A DNA stretch of 64,000 bases from CAIYTF01 sp963664845 (GTDB taxonomy: Bacteria; Bacteroidota; Ignavibacteria; Ignavibacteriales; Ignavibacteriaceae). The notes under the pieces were generated by a model, which worked only from the letters and a program-made list of their open reading frames with translations, had not been told where the DNA came from and made no database searches. Shown here piece by piece: positions 34,881-42,466 of this stretch (positions are counted from its first letter, which is position 1; each line of letters starts with the position of its first letter). Location of the stretch: positions 2,790,001 to 2,854,000 of the forward strand of contig OY761615.1 in assembly GCA_963664845.1 (NCBI GenBank), read 5' to 3'. Position numbers and translations under genes: made by a program.

Positions 34881-35999
34881 ATGAAAAAACAGTTATCCGT
34901 AAGTATCCTTGGCTTTTGTTTCCTTGCTCTTTTTGCCGGCTGGGGATCAGTTGGGCACAAAATAATTAACAGGAACATTACCTCTTTCTTCCCCGTCGAA
35001 ATGGATGCTTTTAAAATATGGAGTGCTGACCTTACTTCACACGCTTCCGATGCGGATAACCGGAAAAGCGGCGACCCGACAGAGGCACCCAAACATTATA
35101 TTGATATTGATTACTATCCTGAGTTTGTTACCAACCACCGCATTCCCCAGACCCTTGACTCCATGAATGCAAAATACACTGCAGCAGTTGTTCTGGATCA
35201 GGGAATTTTACCTTTTGCAATAATGACCACCATGGACACCCTGCGGGCGGCCTTTCAACGCAGAGATTTTTCTCGCGCTTTGCTGGTCGCTGCCGATCTT
35301 GGCCACTATGTGGGAGATGGTCACCAGCCGTTGCATGTAACACAAAATTATGATGGCGACATGACTAACCAGAGCAAGATTCACTCTCGCTATGAAACCA
35401 CGTTGATAGGCGCGTATCAAAGCTCAATCACCTATACTTATAGCGAAGCAGTCTACATCCCCGATGTTAGAAGCTTTGTATTTGAGTTTATCTATCATAC
35501 CAATTCTCTGGTCGATTCAGTGCTCTATGCTGACTCGCTTGCAAAAGCAACATTGGGTTCCACAAGCGGCAGCGCGTATACTGCATTCATGTGGAACAGG
35601 ACCGGAGCTTTTACAATTAAATTATTCAATGATGCATCCTATAAACTTGCGTGCCTCATCTACACGGCATGGAAAGACGCTGGCGCTCCGCAAATGACCA
35701 CGGGCGTTCAGGAAACTTCCACACCATCCAAAAAAAGCTTTACGCTTGCTGCTTATCCCAATCCGTTCAATGGTCAGGTGACCTTTTCTTTCCCTGTGCA
35801 GCAGGCGGTTGGGGCCAATGCAGTTCTGATAATCTATGATTTGATGGGAAGAGAAGTTGACCGTATTACAGGTATTGATATGCAAACAGTTGGTTCAATA
35901 AAATATACAGCGAACAACCTCTCGTCGGGCGCCTATTTGGCGGCCTTGTCTTCGGGAGGCAAAATTCATTCGGCTGTTAAATTTGTTTTGATGAAATAA
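34881..35999 (+). CDS. Exported S1/P1-type nuclease with T9SS sorting domain
   Basis: 372 residues from the ATG at 34881, which gives a good signal peptide (MKKQLSVSILGFCFLALFAG) whose cleavage leaves WGSVGHK at the N-terminus. In S1/P1 nucleases and zinc phospholipase C that terminal Trp is itself a zinc ligand. Other zinc motifs: SDLTSHASDADNRK, LGHYVGDGHQPLHV (the family's H-x-x-x-D-x-H-Q-P-L-H) and IHSRYETTLI. It should cut single-stranded nucleic acids or 3'-phosphonucleotides with three zincs. Residues about 290-372 are a T9SS type-A tag: LAAYPNPFNGQVTFSF, IIYDLMGREV, FVLMK. The frame extends upstream to 34812, but that would mask the signal peptide. Confidence 0.88.
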   Translation: MKKQLSVSILGFCFLALFAGWGSVGHKIINRNITSFFPVEMDAFKIWSADLTSHASDADNRKSGDPTEAPKHYIDIDYYPEFVTNHRIPQTLDSMNAKYTAAVVLDQGILPFAIMTTMDTLRAAFQRRDFSRALLVAADLGHYVGDGHQPLHVTQNYDGDMTNQSKIHSRYETTLIGAYQSSITYTYSEAVYIPDVRSFVFEFIYHTNSLVDSVLYADSLAKATLGSTSGSAYTAFMWNRTGAFTIKLFNDASYKLACLIYTAWKDAGAPQMTTGVQETSTPSKKSFTLAAYPNPFNGQVTFSFPVQQAVGANAVLIIYDLMGREVDRITGIDMQTVGSIKYTANNLSSGAYLAALSSGGKIHSAVKFVLMK

Positions 36000-36023
36000 A
36001 TTCCGACAAAGAGAACACAGTCG

Positions 36024-36404
36024 ATGGAAAACACGGTCACTTATTTTACACCGAAGGAGGCTCGCAAGACCCTGCCCCTGGTGAAGAGAATTGTTGCCGA
36101 TATTCTGAAAGAGGGAAAAGACGTCCGCGCCTTGGCCTCGGTGCTTGATGGTGATCCCGGCGAGCATCCGGAAGTCAGAAAGCGCATTACTCTCCTGCAG
36201 ACCTATATAGACGAGCTTAACGAAATAGGCTGCTATTATAAGGACTGGAACTTTGATATCGGTCTGGTTGATTTTCCGTCAGTGATTGAAGGCGAGGAAG
36301 TTCTTCTGTGCTGGCGGAGTGATGAAGAAGAAATTATCTATTATCACCGGGAAGAAGATGGATTCGCAGGAAGAAAACCAATTCCGCCGGAATACCTCGA
36401 CTGA
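36024..36404 (+). CDS. DUF2203 family protein
   Basis: A 126-residue protein with the DUF2203 pattern: TYFTPKEARKTLPLVKRIVADIL at the start, a helical middle, then IGCYYKDWNFDIGLVDFPSVIEGEEVLLCWRSDEEEIIYYHREEDGFAGRKPIPPEYLD, with the conserved GLVDFP, LCWR and GFAGR blocks. Biochemical role unknown. It sits 24 nt after the nuclease gene and 7 nt before the YhdH-type reductase and is probably co-transcribed with the latter. Confidence 0.88.
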   Translation: MENTVTYFTPKEARKTLPLVKRIVADILKEGKDVRALASVLDGDPGEHPEVRKRITLLQTYIDELNEIGCYYKDWNFDIGLVDFPSVIEGEEVLLCWRSDEEEIIYYHREEDGFAGRKPIPPEYLD

Positions 36405-36411
36405 CCGCGCC

Positions 36412-37395
36412 ATGCAATTCAATGCCATTGTCGTCAGGGAATCAGGTTCCGGTTTCACCAGAATGGTTGAACAACGTTCAACTGATGATTTGCCCGCTGG
36501 CGATGTGCTCATACACGTTCTATACTCCTCGCTAAACTACAAAGATGCCCTTTCCGCCACGGGTAACCGCGGCGTAACCAGAAAATACCCCCACACACCC
36601 GGAATTGATGCGGCAGGAATTGTTGCCGGATCCAACACTAAAGAGTTTAAAGAAGGTGACAAAGTTCTGGTCACTGGTTATGATTTGGGAATGAATACGT
36701 CAGGCGGCTTTGGTCAGTATATCCGTGTTCCTGCGGATTGGATAATTCATTTGCCTAAGCAACTCTCTTTTGAAGAAAGCATGACGCTGGGTACAGCCGG
36801 ATTTACTGCAGGACTTTCACTTTTCAAACTAATGCTGAACGGACTGAACCCCGGGGATGGACAGGTGCTTGTTACCGGTGCCACTGGAGGAGTTGGCTCG
36901 TTGGCCGTTGCCATTCTTGCAAAATCAGGCTATGAGGTTGTTGCGGCAACCAGGAAAACAGATCAGGCGGACTTTTTGCAATCGCTCGGAGCCAAAGAGA
37001 TCATTCACACCGGTGAGCTGCAGTATAACCCGGCAAAACCTCTTGGCAAGGGTCGGTGGGCCGGTGTTGTTGATGCAGTTGGCGGCGAAGTGCTTGCGGC
37101 TGCACTGGCATCGTGCAAAAACGGTGCATCGGTTGCATCCTGCGGCATGACGCTTTCGCCCCAACTTCAGACCAGCGTTTTCCCTTTCATTCTGCGCGGC
37201 GTTAATTTGCTCGGCATAAATTCCGCCGAGACCAATATGCTCACCCGCCTGCAAATCTGGGAGCGACTTGCAGGTAAATGGAAACCTGAACTGCCTGCCG
37301 GTTTTGCGCTGGAATGCTCGCTTGAAGAAGTTCTTGATAAAGTCGATCTCATTTTGCAGGGCAAAATCCGTGGCCGGGTTTTGGTGAAGTTGTAA
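36412..37395 (+). CDS. YhdH/YhfP-type quinone oxidoreductase / acrylyl-CoA reductase-like
   Basis: A 327-residue zinc-independent medium-chain dehydrogenase/reductase. I start at the ATG at 36412 (MQFNAIVVRESGSGFTRMVEQ), 7 nt after the DUF2203 stop; an open frame back to 36286 overlaps that gene and has no support. Motifs: SSLNYKDALSATGNRGVTRKYPHTPGIDAAG, ALGTAGFTA-like MTLGTAGFTAGLSL, nucleotide-binding VLVTGATGGVGSLAVAILAKSGYEVVAATRK and the C-terminal GKIRGRVLVKL. It is an NADPH-dependent reductase of activated C=C bonds; E. coli AcuI (YhdH) reduces acrylyl-CoA. The physiological substrate here is unknown. Confidence 0.9.
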   Translation: MQFNAIVVRESGSGFTRMVEQRSTDDLPAGDVLIHVLYSSLNYKDALSATGNRGVTRKYPHTPGIDAAGIVAGSNTKEFKEGDKVLVTGYDLGMNTSGGFGQYIRVPADWIIHLPKQLSFEESMTLGTAGFTAGLSLFKLMLNGLNPGDGQVLVTGATGGVGSLAVAILAKSGYEVVAATRKTDQADFLQSLGAKEIIHTGELQYNPAKPLGKGRWAGVVDAVGGEVLAAALASCKNGASVASCGMTLSPQLQTSVFPFILRGVNLLGINSAETNMLTRLQIWERLAGKWKPELPAGFALECSLEEVLDKVDLILQGKIRGRVLVKL

Positions 37396-37706
37396 GCAAT
37401 TCAATCCTGCCGGGCCGGAGAGTATGACGCGAAATAAACATCGGGCTTTAGCCCAAATGTTAAAAAGTGTATAATTACATTTGTTTGGATTTCTCACCCA
37501 GCCTCTGAAGCTCGTGGTTATTCACCTGAGTTTTAAGATCAAAAATGAAGTTGTAAGCGTGTGTCATATTTCAGATTCCGGCCAATTATTCACTTTCCCC
37601 AATTATCCTGCCCAATTCTCACACTTTACACTCAGTGACACATACCACGCTTTCTGCCTAAATTTTCCCTATTTTTACCTGTGAAATATTTTAAATCGGC
37701 AAATAA
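37396..37706. other. Intergenic region with a GGGCTTTAGCCC hairpin
   Basis: About 310 bp between the reductase and CotH genes. At 37437-37461 lies a hairpin AACAT-GGGCT / AGCCC-ATGTT, which may end the DUF2203-reductase transcript and resembles the GGCTTTAGCC repeat at 52888. The rest shows nothing definite. Confidence 0.45.
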
Positions 37707-40055
37707 ATGAAAAATCTTAAAAGTCAGCTTTATATACTTATTTTTCTCATGACCCCCTTTATGAGCATTTTCGCTCAAATAACGGATGAAAGCTGGAAAG
37801 TATATGACGACACGCAACTCGCGCGCGCCGATATAACCATCAAACCGGAATATCTGCAATGGCTCTATGCCAATGTTAAGCAGGATTCTGAATTTGTAGC
37901 CACCATACACTTTAAGAATAAATATATTGATGAAACCATCGATTCTGTAGGGTTCAGGCTTCGTGGAGCAACTTCTCGAGAATCACAAAAAAAATCATTC
38001 AAAGTTGCACTGAATGCCTTCCGCAAAGGGGGCAAGCTGTATGGATGCGAGAAGCTCAATTTCAACGGCGAGCATAACGATCCCTCGATTATGCGAAGCA
38101 AGCTGAGCTTTGATCTTTTTAAGGCAATTGGTGTGCCTGCTGCACGCGCATCGCATATACAGGTGTATATCAATGGCGCGTATTATGGCTTATACATTTC
38201 CATCGAACAACTTGATGAAAATTTTTTGGCGCGCAGATTTGCCGACGACAGCGGAAATCTCTGGAAATGCACATATGGCGCCGATCTGCAATATAAAAAC
38301 GATAACCCCGCCACCTATAGCAGTATGATGAATGGCAGTTCTCCGGTGTTTGAACTCTCAACCAATGAAGCAAAGAACGATTTCATGCCGCTCGTACGGC
38401 TCATTAGACTGCTTAACAAGACAGCCTCAGCGCAACTGGCCGATTCAATTGATTCCTATATTGATCTGGCTGGCGTTCTCCATTATTTTGCGATGAACAT
38501 TACTATAGGCGGGTGGGATGATTACTGGGGGAACATGAATAATTTTTATCTGTATTTCGAACCACGTGCAGGCAAATTTCATATACTGCCTTATGACTAC
38601 GATAACACGTTCGGCATTGACTGGTTTAACGTTGATTGGTCTAAGACAAATCCCTATACGTTTTCTGCCATAACATCGGGTCCCCGGCCCCTTGCCACAA
38701 AAATTCTTGGGATTCCAGAGTACCGTAATCTTTATACACATTTTCTTGAGTTTCTGCGGACAAGGGTTTTTCAGCTTCCGCTTTGGGAAGGAAGAATAGA
38801 CAGCCTGAAGCAGATGATAGCACTTGCGGCGGCTGACGATCAGTATCGGACAAAGGATTACGGATTTTCCTTTGCTGATTTCAGTAACTCCTATTCTGCT
38901 TCGTCCTATACAAATCAGCACGTTAAGATGGGTCTCAAACAATTCATGAATGCGCGCTCAAATTCATTGCCGGGAATGTTAAATTATGTAACGGCCAAGC
39001 CGGTGGTGTATAGCATTTCCTTTACACCGCAGACGCCAAAACCTACTGACACGATCCGTGTTTTTGCCTCTGCCTTCAGTATGCCCGGTGTTGGTTCAGT
39101 GTCAATTCATTTTAAACCCTCGGGCTCGGCAACGGAACTCATTTACCCCATGACGTTTTCACCGGTGCCTGGAACTAAAATTGTTGAAGAAGCAGACCGC
39201 TATATTGGGGTTATTCCGCCATTGGGAATAAATGGTTCAGGTGCTTTCACCATCGAAGTGAAAGACATTGCCAGTCAATCTGCCATATACCCGAGAACCA
39301 AGACGGTTCCGCTTAAAGCATCTGGAATTTCTTCAAACGGTGTTGTGATAAATGAATTTTTGGCTGACAATAAACTTTCAGCAACTGATGCCGCGGGCGA
39401 ACACGATGACTGGGTTGAGCTTTATAACACGACAGATGCCCCGGTGAAACTGACCGGCCTCTATATGACCGACAGCCCAACGCTGTTAAACCAATGGCGC
39501 TTCACCAAAGACTCGCTCTATATAGGCGCGCATCAATACCTCGTCGTGTGGTGCGACAATCAACTCACGCAGGCCGGTGTTCATTCCAATTTCAAGTTGA
39601 GCAAGTCAGGAGAGTATATTGCGTTGGTTGATACCGATGGAGTTACGGTAATAGATTCCTTAAGCTTTGGCGCGCAAACCACCGATATTTCCTGGGGCCG
39701 CCAACCGGACGGCGCTGCTTCCTGGGCAGCAATGGCACCCACTCCGGGTGCGGCCAATCTGTTAACAGCGGTTGCGACAGAACCTTTGCGTCCGTTAAAC
39801 TTTGAATTGAGCGCCTATCCCAATCCGTTCAATCCTGGTGCAACAATTCGTTACACACTTCCCTCGGTCGCGGATATCAGTATCAAAGTATATGATGTGC
39901 TTGGCAAAGAGGTAAAAACTTTAGTCACCGGCGAAATGACAGCAGGAACGCATTCGTTTTGGTTTGATGCGAGTGCATGTGGCAGTGGTGTATATTTCTG
40001 CCGACTGACCGGCGGCAATTTTGCGAAGACAGTGAAGTTGGTGGTAGTGAAATAG
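37707..40055 (+). CDS. Exported CotH-type kinase with lamin-tail and T9SS domains
   Basis: A 782-residue multidomain protein. Signal peptide 1-24. CotH kinase domain about 40-400: FRLRGATSRESQKKSFKVAL, KLNFNGEHNDPSIMRSKLSFDLF, INGAYYGLYISIEQLDENFL, and the metal-binding ILPYDYDNTFGIDW. CotH proteins are atypical kinases; spore-coat CotH phosphorylates proteins and some relatives AMPylate or glutamylate. Residues about 430-535 form an Ig-like linker. About 545-690 is a lamin-tail domain (VVINEFLADNKLSATDAAGEHDDWVELYNTTDAPVKL). Residues about 700-782 are the T9SS tag (YPNPFNPGATIRY, KVYDVLGKEV, KTVKLVVVK). It should act outside the outer membrane, where an ATP source is unclear. Confidence 0.88.
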   Translation: MKNLKSQLYILIFLMTPFMSIFAQITDESWKVYDDTQLARADITIKPEYLQWLYANVKQDSEFVATIHFKNKYIDETIDSVGFRLRGATSRESQKKSFKVALNAFRKGGKLYGCEKLNFNGEHNDPSIMRSKLSFDLFKAIGVPAARASHIQVYINGAYYGLYISIEQLDENFLARRFADDSGNLWKCTYGADLQYKNDNPATYSSMMNGSSPVFELSTNEAKNDFMPLVRLIRLLNKTASAQLADSIDSYIDLAGVLHYFAMNITIGGWDDYWGNMNNFYLYFEPRAGKFHILPYDYDNTFGIDWFNVDWSKTNPYTFSAITSGPRPLATKILGIPEYRNLYTHFLEFLRTRVFQLPLWEGRIDSLKQMIALAAADDQYRTKDYGFSFADFSNSYSASSYTNQHVKMGLKQFMNARSNSLPGMLNYVTAKPVVYSISFTPQTPKPTDTIRVFASAFSMPGVGSVSIHFKPSGSATELIYPMTFSPVPGTKIVEEADRYIGVIPPLGINGSGAFTIEVKDIASQSAIYPRTKTVPLKASGISSNGVVINEFLADNKLSATDAAGEHDDWVELYNTTDAPVKLTGLYMTDSPTLLNQWRFTKDSLYIGAHQYLVVWCDNQLTQAGVHSNFKLSKSGEYIALVDTDGVTVIDSLSFGAQTTDISWGRQPDGAASWAAMAPTPGAANLLTAVATEPLRPLNFELSAYPNPFNPGATIRYTLPSVADISIKVYDVLGKEVKTLVTGEMTAGTHSFWFDASACGSGVYFCRLTGGNFAKTVKLVVVK

Positions 40056-40148
40056 ACCACAGATTAACCTGATTTCAAATGATTTCGCAGAGTGGGAAAA
40101 TTCCGGACAAAGGTTAAAGTAAATAACGACATTTAAATATTGCAGCTT

Positions 40149-40215
40149 TCTCCGTTAGGAGATACGTGTTTGTAGCATGGCGTAAATACCGGCAAGAATT
40201 TTTCCCGTCAGGGAA
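40149..40215. repeat. Paired palindromes of the CCTGACGG family
   Basis: Stem 1 at 40149-40162 (TCTCC GTTA GGAGA), followed by TACGTGTTTGTAGCATGG. Stem 2 at 40202-40215 (TTCCC GTCA GGGAA). The TTTGTAGC linker matches the other copies of the family. Confidence 0.7.
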
Positions 40216-40300
40216 TATTTAACCACCCGATGTTGACGCGATTATGATTTATGAAAACGAGGTATCGATTTCCTACATTCGATCCGCGTATATCCTTCTC

Positions 40301-40332
40301 AATCCGCGATCCCGAAGGGACCGTGTACCTTT
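40301..40332. repeat. CCCGAAGGG-GACCGTGTAC repeat, copy 1
   Basis: AATCCGCGAT followed by CCCGAAGGGACCGTGTAC. A second copy with the same 18-mer core is at 50937-50967. The CCCGAAGGG core can form a small hairpin. Confidence 0.65.
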
Positions 40333-40381
40333 CTTTCAAAAGAGACAGCCGGGCACGCAGATTAAAAACAGAAACGCAGAT

Positions 40382-42070
40382 TTAATAAAATGATTCAGCC
40401 CTCTTCAAATGAAACTCCGTCTTGCTCTGATAATACTTCGCAAATGCTATTATCGTTCCCTCATCATACAGATTCCCAATAAACGTTATACTTGTAGGCA
40501 AACCTTTCGTCGTGAATCCATCAGGAACGGTTATGCAGGGGTGACCCGTAAGGTTGGTGCATAACAATGAATTCCCTTCCAGTGAGGGCGCAATAAGCAC
40601 ATCCAGCTTTTTCAGTAACGCGTTCATTTTCATCAACAGTTTTTGTCGCAGACGATTTGCATTCACGTATTCAACCGCGGGAATGAAACGCGAGGAACGG
40701 AATACGTTTGGCCACGAGTCTTTGTACTGCCGCACCATCTGATCATCTTTTCCCGAGCGTGTCAGTTCGTCAAATGCGGCGCCGGCTTCAGCCGTTAAAA
40801 TAATGGAAAGGTCTTCAATGGGAATATCCGCAGGCAATTCTACCGGCATCAACTCAACGCCCGCTTTTCTTAATCCTTCAAGCGCCAAAAAATCATTAAG
40901 CTTAGAATCATACTTGCCTGAGAAATCATTCTTCAAATAGCCAACGCGCAGTTTTTTCACATTCAGTTTTGGGGAGTAATTAAATGCTTTATCCGTCGTG
41001 CAGAGGTCAAGCCCATCGCTGCCGCGCAGGCTGTTGAACACTATCGCGCAATCCTCAGCATTGCGGCAAATCGGGCCCACCTTGTCCATCGACCAGCTCA
41101 ATGCCATTGCTCCAGCCCGGCTTATCCTTCCGAACGTTGGGCGGAGTCCGGTTACACCGCATACGGTTGAAGGCGAAACAATGGATCCCCAAGTCTCAGT
41201 GCCAATGGCGAACGGAAGGAGTCCAGCGGAAACGGATGCTGCCGAGCCTGCTGATGATCCGCTTGAGCCTTTGGTCACGTCCCATGGGTTACGCGTGAAT
41301 CCGCCGAACCACACATCATCCATTGCCAGTTCACCCAGCGATGTTTTGGCAACGAGAATGGCTCCTGCGTCAGAAAGTTTTTTTACAACCGTCGCCGTCG
41401 TGTGAATGATTTGGTTTTTATAAGGTACCGAACCCCATGTGGTCGGATATCCCTCAACCGCGAACAAGTCTTTCAGTCCATAGGGAATACCATGCAACGG
41501 ACCGCGGTATTTGCCGGCTTTTATCTCTGCATCTAAAACCCGTGCCTGCTTAATGGCATCGTCATACATCGGGGTAATAATGCACTCAAGTATTGGACTG
41601 TATTTCTTCAGTCGTTCAATAAAAAATGCGGTCAGTTCTTCGCATGACAATTTTTTGTTCTTTATCAGGAAGCTGAGTTGCCCCACGGAATAGTATGCAA
41701 GCTCATCATGATTTTTTGGCAACACTGTTTTGCTGTAATCTGAGAACACGACCGGCAGTTGTTTCGCATCGAAGGAGAATCCCGGGGGAACGGGGTTGAA
41801 AAACAGTGCAGGAGTAATATCGTTGGTTAAACCTGCCTGGCGGATTTTTTCATAATTCTTTCGTTGGTCACTTAAGGCGGTGAGCATGGAGTCCCGTTTC
41901 GCATCCGTGAAGTCGAGACCGACTAGTTTTTCCGTGAATGCGATCATTTCTTTGGTTATTTTTTTATCATCGTCCAGTCCTTTCGCCATCCACCCAAGGC
42001 TGAAAGCCAGCAGAATGAACGAAACAATAATAAAACTATGTTTTGTGGGGTTTTGCTTAAAATTGATCAT
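40382..42070 (-). CDS. Amidase signature family protein, exported or membrane-anchored
   Basis: A 562-residue amidase-signature serine hydrolase. An N-terminal hydrophobic segment (residues 12-28) suggests a signal peptide or anchor. The catalytic Ser-cisSer-Lys set is visible: Lys200 in LHGIPYGLKDLFAVEG, cis-Ser about 272 in KGSSGSSAGSAAS, nucleophile Ser296 in GTETWGSIVSPS. The family hydrolyses amide bonds of varied substrates; GatA-like similarity lies only in the core. A helical region (30-130) precedes the core. AAAGGATAGAG lies before the ATG. It is the last gene of the leftward strand before the CotH gene and is unlikely to be the tRNA amidotransferase because it is exported. Confidence 0.87.
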   Translation of the reverse strand: MINFKQNPTKHSFIIVSFILLAFSLGWMAKGLDDDKKITKEMIAFTEKLVGLDFTDAKRDSMLTALSDQRKNYEKIRQAGLTNDITPALFFNPVPPGFSFDAKQLPVVFSDYSKTVLPKNHDELAYYSVGQLSFLIKNKKLSCEELTAFFIERLKKYSPILECIITPMYDDAIKQARVLDAEIKAGKYRGPLHGIPYGLKDLFAVEGYPTTWGSVPYKNQIIHTTATVVKKLSDAGAILVAKTSLGELAMDDVWFGGFTRNPWDVTKGSSGSSAGSAASVSAGLLPFAIGTETWGSIVSPSTVCGVTGLRPTFGRISRAGAMALSWSMDKVGPICRNAEDCAIVFNSLRGSDGLDLCTTDKAFNYSPKLNVKKLRVGYLKNDFSGKYDSKLNDFLALEGLRKAGVELMPVELPADIPIEDLSIILTAEAGAAFDELTRSGKDDQMVRQYKDSWPNVFRSSRFIPAVEYVNANRLRQKLLMKMNALLKKLDVLIAPSLEGNSLLCTNLTGHPCITVPDGFTTKGLPTSITFIGNLYDEGTIIAFAKYYQSKTEFHLKRAESFY

Positions 42071-42466
42071 TGCTCTATCCTTTCGGAATTTTAACAGTCA
42101 CCTAAACCAAATGTGAAGCTACGCTGCAAAGGTAACAGTTAATTTCATTTCAAAAAATGAAACAAATTCAAAAAAGCTGTTAGTTGTTTTTGAAACAATA
42201 AGCAAACGCAAAGGGCGCAAAGAATGCGCAGAGAACGCAAAGATTAATGTATCACTCTGGGGTCTCTGTGTTTAAAAAACCGATAGATATATCAAATACC
42301 AGAAAAAAAGCGGATGCCGAAACTGATTCAGAAATTTTGCAGGTTGTTCTGTGAAAAAGGAAGTAACCGCAAAGGGCACAAAGAATGCGCAGAGAACGCA
42401 AAGATTAATGTATTACTCTGCGGTCTCTGCGCCTGCCCGGCGATCTCTGCGTTTAATAGCAGACAG
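42071..42466. other. Intergenic region dominated by CGCAAAG repeats
   Basis: About 400 bp between the amidase and DUF3160 genes (same strand). Two adjacent copies of the CGCAAAG repeat occupy more than a third of it. No gene. Confidence 0.6.
42205..42456. repeat. Two tandem CGCAAAG-type repeats
   Basis: Copies at 42205-42278 and 42365-42456, 160 bp apart. They share CGCAAAGGGC[G/A]CAAAG, AATGCGCAGAGAACGCAAAG, ATTAATGTAT and ACTCTG-GGTCTCTG. The 5' part (CGCAGAGAACGC) and 3' part (GGTCTCTGCG) are partly complementary, so each copy can fold into a long hairpin. They are nearly identical over about 60 bp. Confidence 0.8.

Larger units (their letters stand above)
40056..40381. other. Convergent intergenic region with repeats
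   Basis: About 325 bp between the CotH gene and the leftward amidase gene. It holds a pair of CCTGACGG-family palindromes (40149-40215) and one copy of a CCCGAAGGG repeat (40301-40332). No gene. Confidence 0.6.

Noticed and set aside
36286..36411. N-terminal extension of the YhdH-type reductase
   Set aside because: It overlaps DUF2203 in another frame and precedes the conserved start of the family.
38445..38942. 165-codon antisense frame within the CotH gene
   Set aside because: Shadow of a gene with strong family motifs; composition gives no protein-like pattern.
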